The notes under the pieces were generated by a model. It saw only the letters and a list, made by a program, of their open reading frames with translations. It had not been told where the DNA came from and did not search any database. Positions 16,464 to 24,176 of a stretch of 37,604 nucleotides of DNA are shown one piece after another. The stretch's first letter is position 1. Every line of letters begins with the position of its first letter. The position numbers and the translations under genes were made by a program. The DNA comes from Clostridiales bacterium. GTDB lineage: Bacteria > Bacillota > Clostridia > Lachnospirales > WQUN01. The stretch covers positions 1-37,604 of the forward strand of contig JAITDJ010000161.1 of the NCBI GenBank assembly GCA_031282635.1. The letters run 5' to 3'.

Positions 16464-16506
16464 AAACCCTCCTTGTCTAATATATTGTTAGCGAGGAGGG
16501 TTTTTT
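16464..16506 (+). terminator. Intrinsic terminator whose right arm is the next gene's ribosome binding site
   Basis: AAACCCTCCT (16464-16473) pairs perfectly with AGGAGGGTTT (16494-16503), inner pairs CTAA/TTAG strengthen it, and six T residues follow (16501-16506). The ATG of the next gene starts at 16507. The Shine-Dalgarno AGGAGGG is thus sequestered in the hairpin. Confidence 0.8.
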
Positions 16507-16884
16507 ATGAGGGAATTGGCTGTGAAATACTACAGAAAAGGATTTAACTGCTCGCAATGCATATTGAAGGCGGCCAATATAGTTTATAATATAAAGGTAC
16601 CTGAACAATCATTTAATATGTGCCGGGGCGTTGACGCGGGGTTTGGATCGGGCAATCTTTGCTGCGCCCTGGTCGGCGGGGTTATGGTCTTTGGGCTGAT
16701 GTTCGACAAGGATGTTACGAAGTGTATGAGGATTCGGCTGTTTGAATTGTTTCAGCAAAAATACAGCAGTATCCAATGCGCCGCTTTGACCAGGCGTATG
16801 AATGATGGTTGTGAACAGATTGTCGCGGATGCGGCCGCTTTGACTCAGCGGGTAATTGAAGAGTACAGACGCCGCGCCGGGTGA
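16507..16884 (+). CDS. C_GCAxxG_C_C family protein
   Basis: A 125-residue cysteine-rich protein of the C_GCAxxG_C_C family: FNCSQCILKAAN near the start, the core GNLCCALVGGVMVFGL, and later single cysteines at MFDKDVTKCM and QCAALT. These proteins are thought to bind a metal centre or take part in redox reactions, and are common in anaerobes; no precise function is established. Translation must start at ATG 16507, which uses the AGGAGGG inside the preceding terminator hairpin. It is followed by a strong two-way terminator shared with the opposite-strand sugar permease remnant. Confidence 0.82.
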   Translation: MRELAVKYYRKGFNCSQCILKAANIVYNIKVPEQSFNMCRGVDAGFGSGNLCCALVGGVMVFGLMFDKDVTKCMRIRLFELFQQKYSSIQCAALTRRMNDGCEQIVADAAALTQRVIEEYRRRAG

Positions 16885-16896
16885 ATAGTAAAATTC

Positions 16897-16939
16897 AAAA
16901 AGACCCGAGAGAGCCGCGCTAAACTCTTTCAGGTCTTTT
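16897..16939. terminator. Bidirectional terminator between convergent genes
   Basis: A 16-bp stem, AAAAGACCCGAGAGAG (16897-16912) with CTCTTTCAGGTCTTTT (16924-16939), has one wobble and one mismatch. It ends both the C_GCAxxG_C_C gene and the minus-strand sugar transporter operon. Confidence 0.85.
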
Positions 16940-16984
16940 AATCCGCGGGCGTGACAAGCTGCGCCGTATGCAACGACCGTATCG

Positions 16985-17917
16985 TCACTTCAACCTTTTG
17001 CCGCGCATAGCGGCGAATACGCTCTGAAGAATGATAAACAGGGCAAGCAGCGCGGCGATAAAGATCATCGCCCGCCAGCTGGACATGGACATCGCTCTTA
17101 CAAAGGAATTGATTGTTTCCTGAATCATAACGCCCACAAACGATCCGATTACATTACCCACGCCGCCTGTGAGAGGCGTCCCGCCGATTACCGAAGCGGC
17201 AATCGCGTTCATCTCGAACCCCCTGGCCTGCTCAACGTTGCCCGCTGAGGAATTCAGGCAGAACAGGAAGCCGCCGAACGCTGTCAGAAATCCATTCAGC
17301 GTATACACGATCAGCTTTGTCCGTCTGACATTCAGGCCCATAAGCATTGAACTTTGCTCGCCGCCCCCTACAGCGTACACATTGCGGCCAAATCGCGTGT
17401 ATGACAGCAGAACATAGACGAAAACAAGCCCGGCCATCGCGAAAACCACGTTAGGATGAATAAATGGCTCTAACAATATCCCTTTTTTATTGAGATAACC
17501 GCCGAACGGCAATATCAGTTTTGCGTTGGCTACCGCGGCAAAATCCGCGTTCCTTATAGATATCGTGTCAGCCGTGATTACCGCGGTCATTCCCCGGGCA
17601 AAAAACATACCGGCCAGTGTTACGATAAATGGCTGGAGCTTAAGATATGATATAAACCATCCCTGTATAAAGCCGAATACAACGCCCGTAAGAATAATGA
17701 GCGGCGCGGCTGCGTAAAAACTGATATTTTGACGCTCCATCATAACCGCCAGCATCATGCAGTACATAGCGACCTGCGAGCCGACGGAAATATCAATGCC
17801 GCCTGTTATCAGCACCATTGTCATGCCTGCGGCGATTACAATCAAACCCGCGTTCGAATTTAGCATGTCAAGGAAATGCTGAAGTTTACCATAATTGATT
17901 CCCTTAAATATAATCAT
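16985..17917 (-). pseudogene. RbsC-like sugar ABC transporter permease, 5'-truncated
   Basis: A 310-residue CUT2-family (ribose/xylose/galactose type) permease with the signature GMTMVLITGGIDISVGS and several transmembrane helices. The usual cytoplasmic start and complete first helix are missing: the frame begins in the middle of that region. The 17-base gap upstream joins directly to a prematurely ended ATPase gene, so one deletion seems to have removed the end of the ATPase and the start of the permease. ATG 17917 has no ribosome binding site. The frame is otherwise open, so a protein could be made, but import would need the damaged ATPase and a binding protein that is also gone. Confidence 0.75.
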
Positions 17918-17934
17918 TTCCGCGATATATATTA

Positions 17935-18887
17935 TTATGCTAACTTCTCTTGCTCAACGCGGGACATCAGTCTCAAAGCACCGCGCTTGCTCTGTTCGGC
18001 GAGTATAAGATTTTCGCGTACGGACAGTTCGGCCACAATTCCCTCATCTTTATGATTCTCGGGGCAGAAACCCATTCCGGATTTCATTGAGTCCAGCGGC
18101 GTACGCCCGATATGCCTGCCTTTAACGGTGAGCTCCCCTGAATCCGGATGGTCGGCACCGTAAACCGCGCGGGCCAGTTCTGTACGCCCGCTGCCCAAAA
18201 GCCCCGCCAAGCCGATGACCTCCCCGGGATAGATATCCAGATCAAACGGATGAACGCCGCCGCGCACGCCGAGGCCGGAAACGGAAACGAGCGGCTCGGC
18301 GGCCCTATCCGCGGCTGCCGCTCCATCCCGATAAGGCTGAAAAGGCTCAAAACTTCGTGTTCATCCAGGCTCGAGGTCGGTTCGTCAAGGATAAGCGCGC
18401 TGGCTGAAATATCTACCGCGCGCGCGATGGCGACCATCTGCTGAACCGCAGCCGAATAGACCTCAAACGGTTTCTCCACGTCAATACTGATGCCAAGCTT
18501 TCGCATGACGGCGCGGGCGCGTCGGTTCATTTCATTCCATCTGACAAACCCGGCTCTTCCGGGCTGCCTGCCGACAAAAAGGTTCTCCGCCACAGTCAAA
18601 TTCGTGCAGAGATTAACTTCCTGATACACCGTCGATATACCGCGTGACTGAGCCTCCTGAGGGGAATTGTTAATGACCGGCGTTTCGGAATCGCCCAGGC
18701 GGATCTCACCGGACTCGAAGCTTTCGGCGCCTGTAAGCACCTTAATGAGTGCGGACTTGCCCGCGCCGTTTTCACCCATCAGAGCGTGTATCTCTCCCGG
18801 GCGCAGTGTGAACTCAACGTTGTCAAGCGCGCGTACGCCGGGGAAATTTTTGTTTATGCCACGCATTCGCAGCAGCGTTTTTGGCAT
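17935..18887 (-). pseudogene. RbsA-like sugar ABC ATPase, two deletions and a frameshift
   Basis: A normal RbsA has two ATPase domains in about 500 residues. Here the first domain begins well at ATG 18887 (after GAGGG), with Walker A GENGAGKSA (family usually GKST) and LILDEPTSSLDEHEV, then loses its frame after LSLFSLI around 18335. The second domain resumes in another frame at about 18330-18267 (PLVSVSGLGV, then GEVIGLAGLLGSGRTEL), so about 70 codons including the first H-loop are missing. The second domain then stops after SRVEQEKLA at 17935, before its own signature and Walker B motifs. The product would be inactive. Confidence 0.88.
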
Positions 18888-18916
18888 TATGTACACCCTC
18901 TTTCAAAAAAAGATCA

Positions 18917-18948
18917 GGTGTGCGGGACAATTCACTTCCCGGCACACC
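18917..18948 (-). terminator. Hairpin between the binding-protein remnant and the ATPase gene
   Basis: GGTGTGCGGG (18917-18926) pairs with CCCGGCACACC (18938-18948) with one bulged base. On the minus strand it is followed by a T-run (18903-18914). Sugar-importer operons often carry such a partial terminator after the binding-protein gene, to give that protein in excess. Confidence 0.7.
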
Positions 18949-18980
18949 CGTTGTATTTTTATACCGTATACGTCAGTTCA

Positions 18981-19066
18981 TCAAGATCCGAACGCGTCCG
19001 GAAGATGCGCCTCGGCGTTTTTTATGTCATAGACGCTTTCAACCGAATATGTGATTTTGGTTTCGC
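18981..19066 (-). pseudogene. C-terminal remnant of a sugar-binding protein
   Basis: The minus-strand frame ending at 18981 encodes TYSVESVYDIKNAEAHLPDA and a short tail. It resembles the last residues of ribose-type periplasmic binding proteins, which end in a run such as NAExxLP. It sits exactly where the binding-protein gene belongs, upstream of the ATPase and followed by the hairpin. The remaining 300 or so codons are absent; the trpS promoter begins about 80 bases away. The identification rests on about 25 residues plus position. Confidence 0.45.
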
Positions 19067-19149
19067 GAGTATGGACACTTCGTCCCCGGCGGATGTGAGA
19101 TGGCTTTAGACCTGCCCGGCCAGCCTCTGAGCGTCACGCCCGGCCTTAC

Positions 19150-19178
19150 TTGCGTTCGCTGTTTTATTATGTTATCCT
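19150..19178 (+). promoter_or_regulatory. Candidate trpS promoter
   Basis: TTGCGT (19150-19155) and TATCCT (19173-19178), spacer 17. No T-box element (no AGGGTGG-type antiterminator sequence or terminator hairpin) is visible in the short leader. Confidence 0.4.
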
Positions 19179-19210
19179 GTTTAACGATATAATAAATGCT
19201 GGAGGTAAAA

Positions 19211-20212
19211 ATGGAATCGGAGAAAAAGATTATTTTCAGCGGCATGCAGCCTACCGGAATGCCGCATTTGGGTAATTATCTCGGGGCGCTGAAGAATTGG
19301 GTCGCACTGCAGGATGATTACCGCTGCGTGTATTGCATCGTGGATATGCATTCCTTAACAGTACGCCAGGATCCCCTCGTTCTGCGCAAGCGTTCCCGTG
19401 AATTGCTGCAACTGTATATCGCAATGGGTCTTGACCCTGAAAAGGTGATTATATATTTTCAGTCGCACGTATCAGGTCACGCGGAACTGGCCTGGATACT
19501 CAACTGTTTCACATACATGGGCGAACTCGGCCGGATGACCCAGTTCAAAGAAAAATCGCAGAAAAACGCTGACAATATAAACGCCGGCCTTTTCACCTAC
19601 CCGGTTTTAATGGCGGCCGATATTTTGTTATATAACGCCGATCTGGTACCGATCGGCGAGGATCAGCGGCAGCATATGGAACTCTGCCGGGATATTGCCA
19701 TACGGTTCAATAATATATACGGCGATGTATTTACCATACCCGAACCCTATTTTCCTAAAATAGGCGCTCGCATAATGGGGCTTGCGGAACCGGAAAAGAA
19801 GATGTCTAAATCAGATGGCGCCAATGAAAACAATATTGTCTATCTGCTGGACAGACCGGAGTCTATAATTAAAAAATTCAAAAGCGCCGTTACGGATTCC
19901 GGCCATGAAGTAAAATACTCTCCCGATAAACCGGGTGTCTCTAACCTGCTTACAATTTATTCGGCGGCTGCGGGCGTGGATATAAAGCAGGCGGAAAGCG
20001 CATTCGAAGGGAAAGGCTACGGCGTTTTTAAGCAGGCTGTGGGTGAAGCGGTTATTGAGTTTATAAAACCGATTCAGAGCCGTTTTGATGATCTGAATAG
20101 GGATAAAGCGTATGTGGACGCGATCATCCGGGCAAATGATGAAAGGGCGAACGCCATGGCGGGCCGCATGCTGCGCAGAGTTCAGAAAAAAGTCGGGTAT
20201 CCGGCTGTTTAG
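19211..20212 (+). CDS. trpS: Tryptophan--tRNA ligase
   Basis: A 333-residue class I aminoacyl-tRNA synthetase. Its HIGH-type motif is PTGMPHLGNYLGAL, and the KMSKS loop is present exactly (EKKMSKSDGA). GEDQRQHMELCRDIA and the Asp-rich LMAADILLYNADLVPIG segment are diagnostic for TrpRS. ATG 19211 follows GGAGG (19201-19205) at ideal spacing; the in-frame ATG 19196 lies upstream of the ribosome binding site and is unlikely. The length is normal and no defect is visible. It is the first gene of a plus-strand run with queT, a yvyF-like gene and an unknown gene. Confidence 0.97.
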   Translation: MESEKKIIFSGMQPTGMPHLGNYLGALKNWVALQDDYRCVYCIVDMHSLTVRQDPLVLRKRSRELLQLYIAMGLDPEKVIIYFQSHVSGHAELAWILNCFTYMGELGRMTQFKEKSQKNADNINAGLFTYPVLMAADILLYNADLVPIGEDQRQHMELCRDIAIRFNNIYGDVFTIPEPYFPKIGARIMGLAEPEKKMSKSDGANENNIVYLLDRPESIIKKFKSAVTDSGHEVKYSPDKPGVSNLLTIYSAAAGVDIKQAESAFEGKGYGVFKQAVGEAVIEFIKPIQSRFDDLNRDKAYVDAIIRANDERANAMAGRMLRRVQKKVGYPAV

Positions 20213-20287
20213 ATACAATGGCCGCGCCGGATTGATAATTCAGAATCGGGAATGATCTTCTGATACGTAACATGATACGCGGCAAAA

Positions 20288-20839
20288 TTGATGAGAATGA
20301 AAAATAAAAGTAAGTATGGGGGGATTTTTACGCAAACCGGGAACCTTACCAAGCGTATAGCCATTTCGGGGGTCATTGCGGCCCTATATGTCGTTTTGAC
20401 ATTGGGATTGGCTCCTATAAGCTTTGAAGCCGTACAGTTTCGCATATCTGAGATTTTGAACCTTATGGCGTTTATCGATCCGCTTTACGGCGCCGGGGTT
20501 ATTTTAGGCTGTTTTATTGCCAATTCATTTTCGCCGTTCGGGCTGCCCGATATTATTTTCGGCACTCTGGCGACCGCTGTCGCGATTTTCGCGATAACGC
20601 GCACAAAGAGCCTGTTTATCGCCTCACTGTGGCCAATGTTTGCGAATGTGATCGTCGCTATAGAACTGACTTACATATTACACACGCCTATCTGGTATAA
20701 TATAATTACTGTTTGGATCGGCGAATTCGTTGTGGTTACCTGCGTCGGTTATCCACTGTTCAGAATTATAATGCGGGACAGGCGGATTATGAAAGCGCTG
20801 AGGTTACATGCGGATTCACGAAATAATACGATCAGATAA
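20288..20839 (+). CDS. queT: QueT family ECF transporter S component
   Basis: A 183-residue membrane protein with about five or six helices. The motif LAPISFEAVQFRISEILNLM, followed by GAGVILGCFIANSFSPFGLPD, marks the QueT family, substrate-binding subunits for queuosine precursors in energy-coupling-factor importers. Start codons TTG 20288, ATG 20291 and ATG 20297 are close together, and no good Shine-Dalgarno is seen. S components need an ATPase pair and EcfT. None is encoded intact here, although a CbiO-like ATPase fragment lies at 22542-22694. No preQ1 riboswitch was recognised in the 75 bases upstream. Confidence 0.85.
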   Translation: MMRMKNKSKYGGIFTQTGNLTKRIAISGVIAALYVVLTLGLAPISFEAVQFRISEILNLMAFIDPLYGAGVILGCFIANSFSPFGLPDIIFGTLATAVAIFAITRTKSLFIASLWPMFANVIVAIELTYILHTPIWYNIITVWIGEFVVVTCVGYPLFRIIMRDRRIMKALRLHADSRNNTIR

Positions 20840-20853
20840 CTAGAGGTGGTAAT

Positions 20854-21252
20854 ATGGATGTGGTAAATTGCCCGCACTGCGGTAAAGTTTTCAGACAGAT
20901 AAAAAGCCCTTTCTGCCCCGCCTGCGAGAAAAAGGAAGAATTGATATTTCAATCCATAAAGGAATATATAGAAAAGAATCCAGATTCTACAATCGGCGAC
21001 TTATCGGAAGGCACAGGCGTAAGCTCGAAAAAAATTCTGCGCTATATCCGCGAGGGACGTCTGGATGTATCTGAAGGCATGCGCGGCGATGTGCGATGCG
21101 AAGTATGCGGCCGGCCTATTTCACGTGGTCGTTATTGCGACGCGTGTATGATTAAAATGAACCAGAAGATAACCGATATGTTTTCAAAAAATTTTGATGC
21201 GCCAGGAAAAGACGCTATAATGCACACTTCCCTAAATAGCAAAAGCCGGTAA
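20854..21252 (+). CDS. YvyF-like flagellar operon protein
   Basis: A 132-residue small cytosolic protein. An N-terminal zinc ribbon (CPHCG and CPAC, residues 6-24) is followed by a helical MerR-like middle (TIGDLSEGTGVSSKKILRYIREG) and a second zinc ribbon (CEVCGRPI and CDAC, about 75-95). This layout matches the TIGR03826/YvyF family, a regulator found with flagellar late genes in Firmicutes. The ribosome binding site GAGGTGG precedes ATG 20854. No other flagellar genes flank it; motA/motB are about 4 kb away. It ends in a strong terminator. Confidence 0.8.
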   Translation: MDVVNCPHCGKVFRQIKSPFCPACEKKEELIFQSIKEYIEKNPDSTIGDLSEGTGVSSKKILRYIREGRLDVSEGMRGDVRCEVCGRPISRGRYCDACMIKMNQKITDMFSKNFDAPGKDAIMHTSLNSKSR

Positions 21253-21293
21253 CACCGGTTATTCAGCCTGTCTGAATTTTCTGGTGTTATTTC
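21251..21293 (+). terminator. Intrinsic terminator after the yvyF-like gene
   Basis: AACACC (21251-21256) and GGTGTT (21283-21288) enclose ATTCAG/CTGAAT (21261-21266/21272-21277), followed by ATTTCTTT. The left arm overlaps the stop codon. Confidence 0.75.
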
Positions 21294-21350
21294 TTTAACT
21301 TGCCGCATATATCTAGTCCCAAAGGGAGTATCGCTATAGGGGTTGGGTAT

Positions 21351-22343
21351 ATGGAAGAGCATAAAAACCTGAAAATCATCGGCGCCATTGCCGTGATTGT
21401 TATTTGCGCCATTGCCGGCGGCTTGCATTACATGACGCGCATTCTCCGCGTCAGTGAAACGGACATAAACATGTACGCCAGTAAAACAGGCGTAAACCCG
21501 CGGCGCAAACACATGATTTTGCAGTCGATTTTGCTGAACACGGGGCAATGGCGTGATTGGGGAAGTATGGATCAAGCAAATGTAAGCGTTATCTTAAGCC
21601 GTATTAAGGGCAGGCAAAAAGACGCGATTATAGTCGCGCGCGGCGGAAACGGCAAGAACGTGGTCGCCCTTTACGAAAAATATAACGGCAGCTATCTGTA
21701 TACAGCTATGGTAGATACCTTCGATGATCTGAGGGATCTGCAGATCATGCCGCTGCGTGAACAGGGCGGGAGTTTGATTGTCGTAAGGGATCACAGTTCC
21801 AACACATTGGAGGATATAATGCATGTTCGAGCGTATGCCTGGGATGAAGGGAAATTTCAGAATGTACTCAATATAACTGAAAATTATAAGGCGTTTTACA
21901 ATGAGCTGTGGGATGGAAACAAGCCGGCCAGCAGTGCTAACTGGATACGGGTATATGAACGTTCAGATATTATATGGGAAAACTCCGACGCCCCGGTGGT
22001 GCATGTGATGCTGCACCAGAACTATGGCTTAAGCGGCAGCGTGAACCAACGGGAACGCCCGGATGAGACAGACTTCGATATTGTACGCAACAGGGATATA
22101 TTGGAGGATTATATATGGTCGGGAAAATGGATGCATTTTATACTGTTTGAAGGTACGGATAGGGAGAACGGCGAGCCCGTGGCCGTGATAGATGATCTTT
22201 CGGGCAGTCCATTCGGGCTGATCGGGCAGTTTGATAAAGCCAGCGGCAAATACCGTGTAAAATATCTTGACGGCGCTATCGAAACAGTGGAAAAAGAACG
22301 GATAAAACCAGGCATTGAGATTAAGAAAACGCGGCGGATGTAA
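21351..22343 (+). CDS. Membrane-anchored extracytoplasmic protein of unknown function
   Basis: About 330 residues: a short basic N-terminus, one transmembrane helix or uncleaved signal (about 8-27), then a soluble region predicted outside the cell. Cysteine is absent from the outer part. The region alternates beta-like stretches (DAIIVARGGNGKNVVALYEKY, then SYLYTAMVDTFDDL) with Trp/Tyr-rich segments (WRDWGSMDQ, WIRVYERSDIIWENSD) and ends in a basic tail. I do not recognise the family and see no catalytic motif. ATG 21351 follows GGGG at nine bases; an in-frame TTG at 21300 is less likely. It comes after a terminator, so it probably has its own promoter. Confidence 0.7.
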   Translation: MEEHKNLKIIGAIAVIVICAIAGGLHYMTRILRVSETDINMYASKTGVNPRRKHMILQSILLNTGQWRDWGSMDQANVSVILSRIKGRQKDAIIVARGGNGKNVVALYEKYNGSYLYTAMVDTFDDLRDLQIMPLREQGGSLIVVRDHSSNTLEDIMHVRAYAWDEGKFQNVLNITENYKAFYNELWDGNKPASSANWIRVYERSDIIWENSDAPVVHVMLHQNYGLSGSVNQRERPDETDFDIVRNRDILEDYIWSGKWMHFILFEGTDRENGEPVAVIDDLSGSPFGLIGQFDKASGKYRVKYLDGAIETVEKERIKPGIEIKKTRRM

Positions 22344-22541
22344 ATTCTGCAGTTTTTCTATACCTGGTATAATAATCTCATCCGCGTGGCGGCGGTCGGC
22401 GCTTTCCGTTTCCGCGCCAAAGGCGTCATGTTACTTCCATGCCCGGCGGCTGCCGGGCACGCTTTCACGCTAATTTCTACCGAGAAATACGGCTAAAAAA
22501 CGCTCTGGCGCCCGGCATGGCCGAGGACTACATAAACTCCT
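22344..22541. other. Degenerate intergenic sequence ahead of the ECF ATPase fragment
   Basis: Two hundred bases with no convincing gene. Short open stretches in different frames suggest further decayed coding sequence belonging to the same lost transporter, but no family can be named. Confidence 0.4.
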
Positions 22542-22694
22542 ATGTGCAATAAAAGCCGCCATCCCGTCACGCTCTCCGGCGGACAAAAACAGCGGCTTAG
22601 TGTCGCCTGCGGGTTATTTTCGGACAGGGAGACACTGATTTTTGACGAGCCGACAAGCGGGCTTGACGGCGATAATCTTCATATAATTTCAAAT
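22542..22694 (+). pseudogene. Fragment of an ECF/CbiO-type ABC ATPase
   Basis: The plus-strand frame from ATG 22542 encodes PVTLSGGQKQRLSVACGLFS followed by ETLIFDEPTSGLDGDNLHII. These are the signature, Walker B and D-loop of an energy-coupling-factor type ATPase. Walker A, the Q-loop and the H-loop are all missing, and the frame then runs into the convergent sulfhydrylase gene. It is about 50 residues of a protein that would be about 280 or, for fused forms, about 560. The fragment is a remnant, not a functional gene. Confidence 0.85.
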
Positions 22695-22697
22695 GAT

Positions 22698-23978
22698 CTA
22701 TTCAAACGCCTGTTCTAAATCCCATATAATATCCGCTATATGCTCTATGCCGACAGACAATCTGATGGTATTCGGCTTAATGCCGGCTTCCAGCAGTTCC
22801 TGTTCATTCATCTGCGAATGCGTGGTGCTGGCCGGGTGGATAACCAAGCTCTTTACGTCCGCTACGTTGGCCAGCAGCGAGAATATCTTCAGCCTGTCGA
22901 TATACGCGCGGGCTTCTTCCGCACCGCCTTTAATCTCAAATGAAAAAATTGAGGCGCCTCCGTTGGGGAAATATTTGTCATACAGGGTTTTGTAACCGCT
23001 TTCAGGCATGGAGGGATGGTTTACACGATCTACCTGCGGATGGTTGGACAAAAAATCCAACACTTTTTTAGTATTCTCCACATGCCGCTCAATACGCAAC
23101 GAAAGCGTTTCCAAGCCTTGCAGGAACAGGAACGCGTTAAACGGACTTAAAGCGGCGCCCGTATCGCGCAGCATAATGACACGCGCCGCCGTAATATAGG
23201 CTGCGGCGCCGGCGGCGTCGGTCAGCTTCACACCGTGATAGCTGGGGTTAGGCTGGGACAGGCTGGGGAATTTGTCATTTGCGGCCCAGTCAAAATGACC
23301 GCCATCGACAATTACTCCGCCGATGGACGTTCCATGGCCGCCTATAAATTTGGTCGCGGAATGTACTACGATATCCGCGCCCAATTCCAGCGGACGCAGT
23401 AATACGGGGGTTGCGAATGTGTTGTCCACAATTAGTGGAATGCCATACGCATGTACGGCTTCGGCCAGCTTTTCTATATCAATGATACTGGAGTTCGGAT
23501 TGCCTAGGCTTTCGATATACACGGCCTTTGTGTTGGGTTTAACGGCTTTTATATATCCCTCAATATCATCAGAATTTACAAAAGTAGTTTCTATGCCGAA
23601 ATTCGCGAAGGTATGCGCGAATAGGTTATATGTGCCGCCGTACAGCGTTTGCGCGGAGATTATATGATCGCCTGAATGAGCGATGGTTTGAATAGCGTAA
23701 GCGGTGGCGGCGGCGCCTGACGCCAAGGCCAGCGCGCCGACGCCGCCCTCCAGCGCGGCGATGCGCTGTTCAAAAATCGCGTTGGTAGGATTCATTATGC
23801 GCGTGTAGATGTTGCCCGCTTCCGTCAGCGCGAACCGGGCGGCGGCGCTGGCTGTGTTCGGGAATACATAGGAAGTGGTGGCGTAGATGGGCACAGCGCG
23901 CGCGTCTGTCGCCGGATCCGGTGATTCTTGGCCGGCGTGAAGCTGCAGTGTTTCAAAGCGATACCTTCGGTCGCTCAT
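22698..23978 (-). CDS. metY: O-acetylhomoserine sulfhydrylase (aminocarboxypropyltransferase)
   Basis: A 426-residue PLP enzyme of the Cys/Met metabolism family that makes homocysteine from O-acetylhomoserine and sulfide. The N-terminus FETLQLHAGQ, the pyridoxal lysine in HSATKFIGGHG, and the C-terminal SLVIHPASTTHSQM with GIKPNTIRLSVGIEH are diagnostic for the long MetY type rather than the shorter MetB/MetC. ATG 23978 follows AAAGGAGG. A consensus promoter with an overlapping palindrome lies upstream. No SAM riboswitch was recognised in the short leader, so control is more likely through a repressor at that palindrome. Confidence 0.95.
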   Translation of the reverse strand: MSDRRYRFETLQLHAGQESPDPATDARAVPIYATTSYVFPNTASAAARFALTEAGNIYTRIMNPTNAIFEQRIAALEGGVGALALASGAAATAYAIQTIAHSGDHIISAQTLYGGTYNLFAHTFANFGIETTFVNSDDIEGYIKAVKPNTKAVYIESLGNPNSSIIDIEKLAEAVHAYGIPLIVDNTFATPVLLRPLELGADIVVHSATKFIGGHGTSIGGVIVDGGHFDWAANDKFPSLSQPNPSYHGVKLTDAAGAAAYITAARVIMLRDTGAALSPFNAFLFLQGLETLSLRIERHVENTKKVLDFLSNHPQVDRVNHPSMPESGYKTLYDKYFPNGGASIFSFEIKGGAEEARAYIDRLKIFSLLANVADVKSLVIHPASTTHSQMNEQELLEAGIKPNTIRLSVGIEHIADIIWDLEQAFE

Positions 23979-24024
23979 GTTCTACCTCCTTTACTTATAT
24001 GTTTTATATTATTACGACTATTGA

Positions 24025-24053
24025 ATTATAAGTATTCTATCGGCGTTTGTCAA
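24025..24053 (-). promoter_or_regulatory. Consensus promoter of the sulfhydrylase gene
   Basis: On the minus strand TTGACA (24053-24048) and TATAAT (24030-24025) are separated by exactly 17 bases, a full-consensus sigma-A promoter about 47 bases upstream of the start codon. Confidence 0.9.
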
Positions 24054-24060
24054 GACGCCG
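24041..24060. promoter_or_regulatory. Inverted repeat overlapping the sulfhydrylase -35 box
   Basis: CGGCGT (24041-24046) and ACGCCG (24055-24060) form a perfect 6-bp inverted repeat around the -35 hexamer. A repressor bound here would block RNA polymerase, which is needed if a full-consensus promoter is to be controlled. Confidence 0.55.
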
Positions 24061-24099
24061 TCACATTTTATAAAATAAAAAAACAGCTATAAAATAAAA

Positions 24100-24138
24100 A
24101 AGAGAAGGAGAAACATGTGCTGTTACTCCTTCCCTCTT
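24100..24138 (-). terminator. Terminator after the copper-amine-oxidase-like-domain gene
   Basis: On the minus strand, CTCTT and GGAG arms from 24126-24138 pair with 24100-24110 (one two-base bulge), followed by a T-rich tract (24080-24099). It ends the gene whose stop is at 24177. Confidence 0.65.
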
Positions 24139-24176
24139 CGTTATTAAATGTAAAGCCGTTATTAAATTTAAAGCGT

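Noticed and set aside
19067-19210. T-box leader for trpS
   Set aside because: The short leader has no T-box core sequence and no terminator/antiterminator pair; only an ordinary promoter-like pair is visible.
20213-20287. preQ1 riboswitch ahead of queT
   Set aside because: No preQ1 aptamer consensus was found in these 75 bases, and there is no hairpin hiding the ribosome binding site.
23979-24060. SAM riboswitch ahead of the sulfhydrylase gene
   Set aside because: The promoter lies within about 75 bases of the start codon, leaving too short a leader for an S-box.
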